Source: RPQK01 sp041946865
Lineage (GTDB): Bacteria > Acidobacteriota > UBA6911 > RPQK01
Length of the DNA stretch: 24,602 nt
Direction of reading: 5' to 3'
Assembly: GCA_041946865.1 (NCBI GenBank)
Contig: JBHGBF010000054.1
Location: 1-24,602 of the forward strand
In this document: one piece after another, positions 7,645 through 16,784 of the stretch
Layout of the letters: every line of letters starts with the position of its first letter
Position numbering within the stretch: the first letter of the stretch is position 1
Position numbers and translations under genes: made by a program
The notes under the pieces: generated by a model
Told to the model about the DNA's origin: nothing
The model's database searches: none
Seen by the model: only the letters and a program-made list of their open reading frames with translations

Positions 7645-7763
7645 TAACCGGTAACTGGTAACCGGCAACTGGTAACCGGCAACCGGCAACTGGTAACCGG
7701 TAACCGGTAACCGGCAACCGGCAACGGGCAACGGGTAACCGACAACCGGCAACCGGCAACGGG
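7645..7763 (+). repeat. Phased heptanucleotide array, 17 copies of YAACYGG
   Basis: Seventeen consecutive seven-base units fit the pattern YAACNGG (mostly TAACCGG, CAACCGG, TAACTGG, CAACTGG and CAACGGG; one ends GA), with no break in phase over 119 bases. TAAGG follows at 7764. Most unit differences are T/C at the first or fifth position. This resembles the degenerate short tandem heptamer repeats described in some cyanobacteria and seen in spacers of other environmental bacteria. It ends 45 bases before the methyltransferase gene. Confidence 0.88.
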
Positions 7764-7808
7764 TAAGGTCCTTGAAACGGCGGGCACAAAAGGATAAAGG
7801 TAAAATCT

Positions 7809-8564
7809 ATGTCCGCAGCCGAGGATTTCTACGAAACACTGGCGCCTGACTATGACTCAATGACACGGTTCAGGCCAAGGCTCCCTGGCGAGGAAAAGAC
7901 GCTTCGCCGTTGGCGCGAGCGCTACCCTTTTGATTCGGCGCTCGACGCCGCTTGCGGAACCGGGCTTCATGCGGTCGCGCTGGCCCGGATGAATGTCGAT
8001 GTGACTGCCGCGGATCCTTCGGCCGCCATGCTGGAGCAGGCGCGCCAGCACGCACGCGAGGAGGGCGTCGCCCCGGAGTTTGTTAAAGCCAGCTTCTCCG
8101 AGCTGCCGGCCCGGCTCGCCAACCGCTTCCAGGCCGTGCTGGTGCTGGGCAATTCCCTTCCCCATGTTCTCACCCCGGACGACCTGACTGCTTCCCTGGC
8201 CGGCCTGGCGGGAGTCCTGCATGCCCGGGGCACACTGATTGTGCAGCTTTTGAACTACGAACAAATTCTAGCCAGCCGGGACCGGATCGTCGGGATCAAT
8301 CGGGACCAGGAAAAGTACTTCGTTCGTTTCTATGACTTCCTTGAGGAACTGCTTCGGTTCAACGTTCTCGTGATCGCGACTCAGGGAGCAAAGATCAGCC
8401 ACCAGCTGACGAGCACTCTGCTGCGACCCTACCGGCTGTCCGAGCTTGCCCCGGCGTTTGAGGCGGCCGGGCTGCGGATCGTCGATGTCTTCGGCGACAT
8501 GAGCTTCTCCGCGTTTGACGGCGCCTCGTCACCGAATCTGGTCCTCGCAGCAGCGAGAAGATGA
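7809..8564 (+). CDS. Class I SAM-dependent methyltransferase
   Basis: Cytoplasmic methyltransferase of 251 residues with a Rossmann fold. Seen: motif I ALDAACGTG at 44-52, an acidic residue ending strand two at Asp69 (AADPS), and VLVLGNSLPHV at 110-120. The last is the position where glycine/sarcosine N-methyltransferases carry a similar LGNS-x-x-H sequence, and the C-terminal half is compatible with that group. The actual acceptor cannot be assigned; small-molecule N-methylation is the most likely class. The ATG has AAAGG about eight bases upstream. The gene stands alone, behind the repeat-filled spacer, and converges on pbpC with only five bases between the stops, so antisense read-through in either direction is possible. 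Confidence 0.85.
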   Translation: MSAAEDFYETLAPDYDSMTRFRPRLPGEEKTLRRWRERYPFDSALDAACGTGLHAVALARMNVDVTAADPSAAMLEQARQHAREEGVAPEFVKASFSELPARLANRFQAVLVLGNSLPHVLTPDDLTASLAGLAGVLHARGTLIVQLLNYEQILASRDRIVGINRDQEKYFVRFYDFLEELLRFNVLVIATQGAKISHQLTSTLLRPYRLSELAPAFEAAGLRIVDVFGDMSFSAFDGASSPNLVLAAARR

Positions 8565-8569
8565 TCGAG

Positions 8570-10705
8570 TCACCTGACCTCGAACTCGATCGATTCGAGC
8601 ACCTGGCCGCCGGCGGTTTCCAGCGCCAGTCTGTGCTTCCCGGTTTTCGGATGCCATTTGGCCATGGCCTGGCTGCCCGCCAGTTTCTTCCCGTCGAGCT
8701 TCCAGGAAACGTCCTGCTGCGCGGCCCTGGCCTCGAACACCACGATTTGGCGGCTGGCCGGAATATCCGGGTCGATGGCCAGAATCATGCCGTCAACCGG
8801 GTAGAGAATGCGCCGCGGCGCTTCCTGGCTGCTCGCTTTCACGATGGCCGATTCTGTTCCCTCCAGGTACAGTTCCTGCCGGACCAGGTTCGTGTCCGGA
8901 AAGCGGGTTTCGCGCCGTCGCAGGCCGGGAGGCACCGGGCCCTGGCGGCTCGGCCGGTTGCGGTGGAGATAATTCATGATTTCGTGCCAGAGCGGCGCCG
9001 CCCCGCTGACGCCGCTGACGTGCCACATCGGAGCGCCGGAGAAATTGCCTACCCACACCCCGACCGTGTAATGCTCGGAAAAGCCGACGCACCAGTTGTC
9101 CCTCATGTCCTTGCTGGTGCCGGTCTTGACGGCGGTCCAGAAGCGGGTGGCCAGGGGATTTTCGAGTCCGAAGGTCAACTCGCGGCTTTCGCGATCCGAC
9201 AGAATGTCGGCGACCAGATAGGCCGCTTCCGGGGAAAAGACCCGGGTCGGCTGACGGGCGGGCTCGAATGTCAGCCGCGACGGCGCAAAGAGTCCGCCGT
9301 TTGCCAGGGCGCGGTAGCCATCGACCAGATTCTTCAGGCACACATCGGCCGACCCCAGGGCCAGTGAAGGACCGTAGTAGTCGGGCGCCTGCAGGTCCCT
9401 GAAGCCCAGATCGCGCAGCACGCCCAGGAATGGGTCGACACCGACCAGGTTAAGCGTCCTCACGGCCGGCACGTTCAGCGAAGACGCCAACGCCTGTCGC
9501 GCCGTCACCAGACCGTGGAAACGCTCGTCGTAATTCCGCGGCCGGTATATGCCTCCCAGGACCGGGAGCTCCAATGGACTGTCATCCAGAAGCGAAGCCG
9601 GCGTAAGCAGCCTGCGATCAAAGGCGACTGCGTAAAGAAAGGGTTTCAGTATGGAACCTGCCTGGCGCAGCGCCTCGGTCCCATCGACGAACCGGGCGGT
9701 GGTCCGCACGCCGTCGTTTCCGAGATACGCCAGGGTGTCACCCGTCCGGTTTTCCACCACGAGAAGCGCGGCATCGTGAACATTCTCGGCCTTCAGCGCG
9801 AAAAGCCGATTGCGCAGCGCTTCAGCCGCATAAAGCTGCAGGTCCAGGTCAATCGTGCTCGTCACTTTCATCCGGCCGCCCGTTCGCTTCATAGGCCCGA
9901 GGAGCAGTTTTCGTGCGACATGAGGAGCAAAATCAGCCGCGGGAGTGACGTAGTAAAGCCCACTTACGGCGCGTGCTGCGCAGGCGCCGATGCCGCGCCG
10001 ATCCTGCTTCCAGCCGAGCAGCCTGTTGAGGGTTTCTGCCCGGGATCTCACGCGGTTCAGACCCGCATTGGGAGCGCGGAGCAAAGCAGCAAGAACGAGC
10101 GCTTCATCCCGGCTGATGCCATGCGGCTCTTTGCGGAACAGACCCTGTGACGCAGCCGCTATCCCCTGCAACTCGCCCCGATAGGCAACCAGATTCAGAT
10201 AACTCTCCAGGATCTGCCGCTTGGTCCAGGTCCGCTCCAGGCTTCGCGCCGCTCGGACCTGCCGGGCCTTCTCGATGAGCGATCGCCTGTCCCGTCCCGG
10301 CGCCAGCTCGGCTCGAATCAGGCCGGTCAACTGCATCGTGATGGTGCTGGCCCCTCGCACCTCAGCAGAAAAAAGGTTGCGCCACCCGGCCGAGAGGAAC
10401 GAAAGCCAGTCGACCCCCGAATGCCGGTAGAAGCGGCGATCCTCCGCCTGAATCACAGCGCTCAGTAATGCGGGAGAGATTCTGTCGAGTGGCGTCCACT
10501 CCAGTCTGCGCCCTTCGTCGACCACCCGGAGCTGATGCAACACGCGCTGTCTGCGATCGAGCAGGACCCCCTCGGAGCTCCGATACCGGCGCACCACCTC
10601 TTCGTAGGAGGGAAGGCCTGGCGGGGCCGTGACTCGCCGGACAGCCACCGGCAAGCCCAGGCCGGCCAGAAGAAGCAGACAAACGATCAGACGTTTGACG
10701 CGCAT
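8570..10705 (-). CDS. pbpC: Penicillin-binding protein 1C
   Basis: Bifunctional peptidoglycan synthase of 711 residues anchored by one N-terminal membrane helix (about 4-22). GT51 glycosyltransferase: catalytic Glu88 in AEDRRFYRHSGVD, then GASTITMQL and the ILESYLN helix. Transpeptidase: Ser351 in SILKP, SLN at 409-411 and KTGTS at 527-531. The last roughly 90 residues match the extra C-terminal domain of PBP1C. Start: the ATG at 10705 has AGGAAAG at good spacing. The longer frame to 10750 would put translation across the palindrome at 10721-10739 and adds an uncharacteristic leader. It follows the alpha-2-macroglobulin gene by 45 bases; the same pairing (yfhM-pbpC) is known in E. coli and many Gram-negatives, where the two are thought to cooperate in envelope defence and repair. 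Confidence 0.94.
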   Translation of the reverse strand: MRVKRLIVCLLLLAGLGLPVAVRRVTAPPGLPSYEEVVRRYRSSEGVLLDRRQRVLHQLRVVDEGRRLEWTPLDRISPALLSAVIQAEDRRFYRHSGVDWLSFLSAGWRNLFSAEVRGASTITMQLTGLIRAELAPGRDRRSLIEKARQVRAARSLERTWTKRQILESYLNLVAYRGELQGIAAASQGLFRKEPHGISRDEALVLAALLRAPNAGLNRVRSRAETLNRLLGWKQDRRGIGACAARAVSGLYYVTPAADFAPHVARKLLLGPMKRTGGRMKVTSTIDLDLQLYAAEALRNRLFALKAENVHDAALLVVENRTGDTLAYLGNDGVRTTARFVDGTEALRQAGSILKPFLYAVAFDRRLLTPASLLDDSPLELPVLGGIYRPRNYDERFHGLVTARQALASSLNVPAVRTLNLVGVDPFLGVLRDLGFRDLQAPDYYGPSLALGSADVCLKNLVDGYRALANGGLFAPSRLTFEPARQPTRVFSPEAAYLVADILSDRESRELTFGLENPLATRFWTAVKTGTSKDMRDNWCVGFSEHYTVGVWVGNFSGAPMWHVSGVSGAAPLWHEIMNYLHRNRPSRQGPVPPGLRRRETRFPDTNLVRQELYLEGTESAIVKASSQEAPRRILYPVDGMILAIDPDIPASRQIVVFEARAAQQDVSWKLDGKKLAGSQAMAKWHPKTGKHRLALETAGGQVLESIEFEVR

Positions 10706-10720
10706 TACACTTTCCTGTCG

Positions 10721-10739
10721 CGCAGGCTTCTCGCCTGCG
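10721..10739. repeat. Palindrome between the A2M and pbpC genes
   Basis: CGCAGGC (10721-10727) and GCCTGCG (10733-10739) form a perfect seven-pair stem around TTCTC. It fills most of the 45-base gap between two co-directional genes. No T-run follows on the minus strand (the next bases are CGACAGGAAAG, which is the pbpC ribosome binding site), so it is probably not a terminator. It may set the ratio of the two products or be a dispersed palindromic repeat; the same seven-base arm occurs at 5822-5837. Confidence 0.6.
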
Positions 10740-10750
10740 TTCCCCAACAT

Positions 10751-13700
10751 TTACCTCGCACTCAGTGGGGCATTCGGAATCTCTGCGAACATCTCGGGAG
10801 AATACAGAGCCTCCACCCTGGTGGGAGGAAGGTTGAAGTCACCGGCGCTGTTCAGCCGCAAGGTGTACTCGACAGCCCATTTCCCTTTCGGCACGAATTC
10901 GAAGTACGCCCTAAAGGCTTCAAAAGACCGCTCCTCAAAGGCCGGCCAGACCCATCCCTCGCTTCTCTCGTCTCCCGTGGCCAGAGTGGAATCCCGGCCG
11001 AGGCCGGTGCCGAGGATTGCGGCGCCCGCGGGTATGGGGTCACTGACCACGACCCAGGTCATATCGGTCTGCGCTTCCAGCTCCAGCCTGACTCGCATAA
11101 TATCTCCGCGGCTTGTTTTTCCGCTCTCTTTCTGTTCGACCGGCGTGACCGTCCGGGATATCCGGTAACCGCTCGACAACGGGGCTTTCAGCGGTATTGC
11201 CGCCAGGCTCTGGATGGTGACCCAGGGCTTGCCCGTCCCCAAATGATGGATGTCCAGCTGCTGGCCGGTTGCAGGCCAACCGAGCAGAGCCTGGTCACCC
11301 TTTGGTTTTTCAGCCCAGTTCAGGCTCGTCGACTTCCCGGCCAAAACAGCCGCACTCGTGCCGGTGACCGGCTCTTTCTCGAACACGCTGCTGAACTTCT
11401 CCATGGCGAGGACTCCCCATGCGTTCGCCGTGGTCAGATCCCAGCGGCCCTGGCGTTGGCGGCTGAGCGCTCCCCGCACCATCCTCGGAACATCCGGGGT
11501 CCATTTACCGAAGTTGATGATTGAACCGAGAAGCCTGACCGCATTCACGTCATTCGAGAGCATCAGCCACCAGAGGCTATCAGAGCTCTCCGTCGAGAAC
11601 GTCATTACCGTGCCCTGGAAAGTCAGGCGCGACCTTAGAATCTGTTCAGCCTGTCTTAGTTTTTCGTTCCGTGCGGGGATGTTTTTCATGCGGTTCAGGA
11701 CGTTGAACCAGTCAATCAATCCCGAGGTGGGCCACAGATTCGGCTCGATGGTGAACGACGTGAGCATTTGGGGCTCGGCCAGCTCGTAACGGGACAGTGC
11801 TTCGACGGCGGCCATCTTTCGGAGAGCCAGATCGGCGGTAGGCAGCGGGGTGTAGCAGGCAATACGGCCTTCGATAAATGCGCGCAATCCCTCCTGCATC
11901 CGTCCAGCGGCGGGTCCGAGCTGCCAACCGGCCTCATGAGCAATTGCCAGCACATAGGCAGTCAGCGTGTCGCTTCCGCGCCGCATCGAGGGAAAGTACT
12001 TGAGCAGGCCGTCGCCATCCAGGTAGCCGGGCAGATCATCGGTCACCTGCCTCCACAGGGCTTCATCCCGCAGGGCGATCGCCCTCGATACCCTCTGCTC
12101 GAGGCAGCCGTATGGGTAACGGCGCATGTAGCGCCTGACCGGCTCGAGCCCGTTCAACAGGGTGGGCCGCATGGCAATGTTGACTCCGCCCCGTCCGGGC
12201 AAAGCCCCGGCAGGCTTCTCCACGCGCTCCTGGGCCTCCTTGTCCAGCTGGAAGATGGTCGCCTGAATTGGCCGCACCGGAACGGCCTCCGCCACCCGCT
12301 GGACGACCGCAAGCCGGTCGCTCAGAGTCCCGCTTTTCGCCTCGACTTCGTAATGAAGATAGTCCGGGCCGACCGGTACGGTAAGCTCCCAGCCGAGCTC
12401 TTGCGATTCGCCCGGAGCCAGCTCGACGGCCTTTGCCGGAAGCGGCCTTCCTGTCTCCGTTACGCGGGCCGTCACGGAGGCCTTGATCTTCTGTTCGGTG
12501 GTGTTCCGGATCGTGAAAGTCGAGACAATCCTGTCGCCGGCGCGCACGACCGGGGCGATTCCCGAGAAGAGAGTCAGTTCCTGGATGGAGCGAATGGAAG
12601 TCGAGCCCGACCCGAAAAGATCCGTCCCGCCCGTGGCGACGGCGACAATGCGAAAACTCGTGATCGAATCGTTAAGCGGCACGTGAACGGTGACGTTTCC
12701 GCTCGCATCGACCGGGATCCTGCCTTTCCACGCGAGCAGAGTGTCAAATAGCTCTCGAGTCGACTGCCGGCCGCCGCCGCCCCCCGCCGGCAGCGCTTTC
12801 AGCCCGAAGTGCCTTTTCCCGACGACCTGCATCTGGGCGGTGCAGGTCGAGACTCCCCAGCCCCGGTGCCCCATCATGGCCTCCAGGATCTTCCACGTCG
12901 AATTGTCCATCAGCTCGAGGAGCCCCTCATCGACCGCTGCGAGCGCAATTTCCGTCCCGGCCGGCACGGGCTTCCCGGTCGCAGTCGCAACCGAAATACT
13001 CACCGTGGCTTTTTCACGGACCCGGTAGACCGGCCGGTCGGCGGCCACTTTGACCTTCAGCTCGTACGCCTTCCACCCGACCGCAATTTCGGCGACGCCC
13101 AGTTTGTAGGCGGGTTTGGCCAGATCGACCAGCGCCGTAGGTTTGGGCGCTGCCACTCGCCCGCGCACGGCCAGCACGGACACGAAGGTATTGGGACCGT
13201 ATGCGCCCTTCATCGGAATCTCCACGACCGGGGACTTGCCGGACAGTTCGCGTACGAAGACATCGCCGACGCCTTCCCGCTCAACCGTTATCAGCGCCGT
13301 CGCCTTCTCAAACGGCATGCGCACTTGAAAGCGAGCCACCTCTCCTGGTTCATATCGTTTCTTCTCGGCGATCACGTCCATGCGGTCGTGATCCTCGGCC
13401 GGAAACCACCACCGGGCCCGGCCTCCCACCCAGAAACTTCGATAGGCAAACGACTCTCGTCCAAGATCGTCCGCGGCCCGCGCCTGAAGCAGCAGTTCCC
13501 CGCTCTGCTCGGGATGTATCGTGCAACTCAGCAGTCCTTTGCTGTCCGTCGTCCCTTCGCAAGCCAGACCGAGTTTCCTGGTTTCCGAATAGTTTTCGTA
13601 GGCGTAAAAGCCGCCGACCAGCCGCTTGCGGTGCGAGTAATTTTTTCTCTGGTACAAATCAACCCGGACGTTACGACCGGCGACCGGCTTGCCGTTCAGA

Positions 13701-16480
13701 TCCGCTACGGCGGCCTGAAAGACGAAGTCTTTTTTCGCCAGCACCCATTCGGCCTTCAATCCAACGACCAGACCGGCCGGCCAGAGCGGAGCGGTCGCAT
13801 AGACAGTTTGCGTTTCGCCGTTCGGGTCGCGGAAGTCCAACTCCGCAATCAGCCGCCCCGGATTGGCCGGTCTCGGCAAATCGCCGATGGTCGCTCGGGC
13901 TGTACCGGACTGATCCAAAACGAGGTCCAACCTCTTGAGCTCCGAAGGTTTCTCTTCCTCACCAGGAGTGTCGCCTTGACGCACCAGACCTTCTTTGACC
14001 CGGCCGTTGCCGAAGGTGACGTCCTCGAAGTCGCTGAAACCAGTCCAGAGTCCTTCGGAAACCCGATAGCGAAGCCGCACCGGAAGGCGGCTGGCCGCGC
14101 CCCCGGCCAGGTACTGGACACCGATGTCCACATTCACCTGCGACGCCCGAATCAACGGAGCAGCGGGGAATTGCAGGGACGCTTTCAGGAGCGGCACTCG
14201 GTACTCTTCGACTCGAAAAGTGCTCGAGTACCACTGACGCGGCCAGCGTTCGGTCTCCTTCGTCTTTTCTTTGAAGATGATCTGATATTGCCCGAGCTTC
14301 GCATCTGTCGGTATCTTCCATTCGTTCTCCGCCAGTCCCAACGCGTCCCATTTCACGGGAAATTCGTATTCCTGATCGGTCCCGCCATGGCGGATGATGA
14401 CAGTGGCTGGTTTCTGGTCGTCCGGCACCTGGGCAAACCCGCTGGTGGCGCGGCGCCGCAACACGTGTTTCATGTGCAAGGTCTCGCCGGCTCGCAGCAG
14501 ACTGCGATCGATAATGGTATGAGCTGTTACGAGCGAGGAGTCGTACTCGGCGGAGATGTTGAAGCGCCACGGCTCAATCCCGCTGTCCCACGAGCTGTGG
14601 ACGAAAGCCATGTCCGGACCGGAACGCGCCACGACCATCAGGCCCCGGTTGTATTCACTCCAGGTCGGGCTTTGGCACTCGGGCGCCTCTACCTGCGCCG
14701 GAAGACCTGTGATCCGCGCCAGTCCCTGGGCATCCGTCTTTCCCCGCCAGAGCGGCTTGCCGTTGCAATCGCAAACCTGCACGAAAGCCCCGTTTACGGG
14801 CTGAGCCTGGTCCAGGGACGTGACCCAGACCAGCGAGGATTCCAAGCCCCACTTGAAATGGACGGAAAGGTTCGTCACCAGTGCGGTCGTGGAAACAAAC
14901 ATTGGAGCGGCCTTGCCGAGCAGCGCCGCGCCAAGGATTTCGCTGCGCAGCTCGACCAGATAGAAACCGGGATCAGGCAACGGAATCCCGACCACCTCGA
15001 AAGCCTTACCGCCTCCCGGTTTGGGAACCCGAATCGACCTCGTCGTCGCTCCGGTCACCCCTTCGAAGACAGACTTCTCACGGTCCCGGCCGCTCATCTT
15101 CTTCAGCCAGAACAGGATCTGCCCGACCTCGTCGGAAGGGACCCGCATGACGGCCCCGGGTATCGCCGCCCCCAGCCGCACGCCTTGGCGTCCCGGAACG
15201 GGTCTGACAACAGCCGGGCTGGATGCCTCAGCAGGTGCGGGTGAGGCCGTTCCGGCCACCCTCACCTGCTGCCCCTGAATCTCGGGTTCCAGATCGCGCA
15301 GGGTGACCGGCAGAACCGGATCGCCTTTCCACTCCAGGATCCCAAAGTCGGCGGCAAACTTGGCGAGCGGAGGATAGTCGTCGGTCCTTACGGTCAGCGG
15401 AAAGCTCCCGGCATTGCTGAGGGTCCGTCCCGAATCGTCCTGGACTCCGGCCGGAAGATCGATGCGGAACACCGAGCTGGGCGGAAAGGGCGGCTGGAAA
15501 TCGACCCTGTAGACGTGCCGGTCTCGGTCGGCCTGCTCCTCTCCTTCCTCCTGGTTCACGTCGTAAGGCGCCCATTTCTTCCCGCCTGGTCCGGTCAGCG
15601 TGATCTGGCGGGCCTTGGCCCACGGAACCGGAGCCGAAAAGGAAAGAGACATCCGCGTGAGTGGTACACACTCAGAATCGACATTGACCCGCAAGCAGCC
15701 GAACGTGGCCGTAAACGGCGGGCGAGTCTTGAAGGGCAGGACCTGTTGCTCCTCGGTCGACACACCGCTGGCGGTCGCAATACCCTTGCCCCAGACCAGG
15801 TTGACGCGCACCGAGCTGGGAAAAGGCCTTTTCGCCTGCACCAATAGGAGAGGCCGCTGCGGCCTTGCCTCTTCCCAAGGGTACTGTGCCTTAAGAATCG
15901 TGTCCCTCTCACTTCCCTTGATCACCCTGAGCCCGATTCTTTCCTCAAGGCCCTCGACCGTAAACCAGGCGTTCTGGAGAACCGTTTCTTCGACAGGCTC
16001 GCCGTCAAGCTTCAGGATAAATATCTGGTCTTCGCTGATGCTCTGACTGCCCTCCCCCGGGTTCGATGAGACAATCGCAGGTCCGCCCGTGGAGAAACTG
16101 AAAGAAGCCTGACCCTCCAGTGGGCTTCCTGACACGGCAGTCAAACCGGGACGAAGGGAGAACGTGCACTTCACTCCCGCCGGCAGATCCTTGTCAAAGT
16201 CGTAAACCCAGTGCCGGCCGTCTACCCACCGGCCTCTTCCAGGCGCCGGGCAGGAGATGTCGAACGGTTCAACCGCGCGGGTCGGGTCGCCGAAAGGGAC
16301 GATTTGCTGGTAAAACGTCACTTGTACCTGCCGAACCGCCTTCACCGTCCCTTCCGGGACGAAGCTCTCAACTCGAGCCGGCCCTTGCGCCTGCTGAGCA
16401 AGCGCAGCGCCAGGAGTCTGAGATGCAGCCTGAGACATCGATAACCATGTCGTCAACATCAACGAGAGGGCAAATGACAT
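10751..16480 (-). CDS. Bacterial alpha-2-macroglobulin with thioester motif
   Basis: Very large exported protease-trapping protein, 1909 residues from the ATG at 16480. This start has GGAG seven bases upstream and opens with a signal peptide (MSFALSLMLT..., probable cut after SQA, residue 18). Known family function: a target protease cuts the bait region, the protein collapses and links covalently to it through a Cys-Glu thioester. Seen: Ig-like macroglobulin repeats through the first ~1200 residues, including an MG2-type RAGETLHMKHVLRR segment; a Gly-rich bait-like stretch (ALPAGGGGGR) near residue 1230; the A2M domain after it (DTLLAWKGRIPVDASG); the thioester motif GCLEQ with Cys1459; and a C-terminal receptor-like domain. 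Unlike E. coli YfhM there is no lipobox cysteine after the signal, so it should be soluble in the periplasm. It is longer than YfhM (about 1650). It heads the transcript that continues into pbpC. Confidence 0.93.
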   Translation of the reverse strand: MSFALSLMLTTWLSMSQAASQTPGAALAQQAQGPARVESFVPEGTVKAVRQVQVTFYQQIVPFGDPTRAVEPFDISCPAPGRGRWVDGRHWVYDFDKDLPAGVKCTFSLRPGLTAVSGSPLEGQASFSFSTGGPAIVSSNPGEGSQSISEDQIFILKLDGEPVEETVLQNAWFTVEGLEERIGLRVIKGSERDTILKAQYPWEEARPQRPLLLVQAKRPFPSSVRVNLVWGKGIATASGVSTEEQQVLPFKTRPPFTATFGCLRVNVDSECVPLTRMSLSFSAPVPWAKARQITLTGPGGKKWAPYDVNQEEGEEQADRDRHVYRVDFQPPFPPSSVFRIDLPAGVQDDSGRTLSNAGSFPLTVRTDDYPPLAKFAADFGILEWKGDPVLPVTLRDLEPEIQGQQVRVAGTASPAPAEASSPAVVRPVPGRQGVRLGAAIPGAVMRVPSDEVGQILFWLKKMSGRDREKSVFEGVTGATTRSIRVPKPGGGKAFEVVGIPLPDPGFYLVELRSEILGAALLGKAAPMFVSTTALVTNLSVHFKWGLESSLVWVTSLDQAQPVNGAFVQVCDCNGKPLWRGKTDAQGLARITGLPAQVEAPECQSPTWSEYNRGLMVVARSGPDMAFVHSSWDSGIEPWRFNISAEYDSSLVTAHTIIDRSLLRAGETLHMKHVLRRRATSGFAQVPDDQKPATVIIRHGGTDQEYEFPVKWDALGLAENEWKIPTDAKLGQYQIIFKEKTKETERWPRQWYSSTFRVEEYRVPLLKASLQFPAAPLIRASQVNVDIGVQYLAGGAASRLPVRLRYRVSEGLWTGFSDFEDVTFGNGRVKEGLVRQGDTPGEEEKPSELKRLDLVLDQSGTARATIGDLPRPANPGRLIAELDFRDPNGETQTVYATAPLWPAGLVVGLKAEWVLAKKDFVFQAAVADLNGKPVAGRNVRVDLYQRKNYSHRKRLVGGFYAYENYSETRKLGLACEGTTDSKGLLSCTIHPEQSGELLLQARAADDLGRESFAYRSFWVGGRARWWFPAEDHDRMDVIAEKKRYEPGEVARFQVRMPFEKATALITVEREGVGDVFVRELSGKSPVVEIPMKGAYGPNTFVSVLAVRGRVAAPKPTALVDLAKPAYKLGVAEIAVGWKAYELKVKVAADRPVYRVREKATVSISVATATGKPVPAGTEIALAAVDEGLLELMDNSTWKILEAMMGHRGWGVSTCTAQMQVVGKRHFGLKALPAGGGGGRQSTRELFDTLLAWKGRIPVDASGNVTVHVPLNDSITSFRIVAVATGGTDLFGSGSTSIRSIQELTLFSGIAPVVRAGDRIVSTFTIRNTTEQKIKASVTARVTETGRPLPAKAVELAPGESQELGWELTVPVGPDYLHYEVEAKSGTLSDRLAVVQRVAEAVPVRPIQATIFQLDKEAQERVEKPAGALPGRGGVNIAMRPTLLNGLEPVRRYMRRYPYGCLEQRVSRAIALRDEALWRQVTDDLPGYLDGDGLLKYFPSMRRGSDTLTAYVLAIAHEAGWQLGPAAGRMQEGLRAFIEGRIACYTPLPTADLALRKMAAVEALSRYELAEPQMLTSFTIEPNLWPTSGLIDWFNVLNRMKNIPARNEKLRQAEQILRSRLTFQGTVMTFSTESSDSLWWLMLSNDVNAVRLLGSIINFGKWTPDVPRMVRGALSRQRQGRWDLTTANAWGVLAMEKFSSVFEKEPVTGTSAAVLAGKSTSLNWAEKPKGDQALLGWPATGQQLDIHHLGTGKPWVTIQSLAAIPLKAPLSSGYRISRTVTPVEQKESGKTSRGDIMRVRLELEAQTDMTWVVVSDPIPAGAAILGTGLGRDSTLATGDERSEGWVWPAFEERSFEAFRAYFEFVPKGKWAVEYTLRLNSAGDFNLPPTRVEALYSPEMFAEIPNAPLSAR

Positions 16481-16784
16481 AGGTTTTCTCCGTATAAGCA
16501 GGTTCAAAGCCTGGTCAGGCGGTCCCGAGCTGCTTTCTCCAATGTGGCAGCCCTGACACGTTGACACGAAGCGGCCGCACGGGCCTGCTCTTCAGACACA
16601 TTCCGGAACCGCCTAACGGTACCCCCCCAGCCAGCCGCGGCGGGACCTGTAACCACAGGCGGAAAACGTAACGGGGTTCAGAAATATGTATTAAGTCCAA
16701 GGCATGGCCGCCGCACTGCCAAAGGGACGCAACTCTGTAACTAGCCGAATCCACAAAACCCCTTCATGCACGCTCGAGGCCACC
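16481..16784. other. 304-bp spacer upstream of the A2M gene
   Basis: No gene is supported. It should hold the promoter of the A2M-pbpC transcript (minus strand) and the end of the murJ-xerD transcript. I find no convincing -35/-10 pair. A run of seven C (16622-16628) and a small stem, CCTGT/ACAGG (16646-16650 with 16655-16659), are visible. On the minus strand CCGCC and GGCGG flank the part containing this stem and could pair, so a structured leader is possible, but it matches no RNA family I recognise. Confidence 0.5.

Larger units (their letters stand above)
7212..7808. other. 597-bp non-coding spacer with hairpins and heptamer repeats
   Basis: No protein gene is supported here. The left third (7260-7452) is a hairpin cluster and the right half (7484-7763) is made of repeated short words; both are listed separately. 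A reverse-strand reading frame across 7371-7787 only translates the repeats into a periodic Leu/Pro/Val-rich string and has no features of a real protein. The last bases carry AAAGG about eight bases before the methyltransferase ATG. I see no tRNA or known riboswitch. Confidence 0.7.

Noticed and set aside
7371..7787. Reverse-strand 138-residue frame in the repeat spacer
   Set aside because: Its sequence is only the translation of the heptamer repeats and hairpins (repeating RLPVTSC-like words). Such products are common false gene calls.
12809..15244. Plus-strand open frame of 811 codons inside the A2M gene
   Set aside because: It lies wholly antisense to a well-supported gene, has no recognisable domain, is rich in Arg/Pro/His as expected from GC-rich shadow frames, and no ribosome binding site decides its start.
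16481..16567. N-terminal extension of the A2M gene with a C-x2-C-H motif (CQGCH)
   Set aside because: The extension precedes a good ribosome binding site and signal peptide at 16480, and would itself hide that signal. The heme-like motif is then just chance.
16590..16690. Possible riboswitch in the A2M leader
   Set aside because: Some stems can be drawn, but no conserved core of a known class (c-di-GMP, cobalamin, TPP, SAM and others) is visible.
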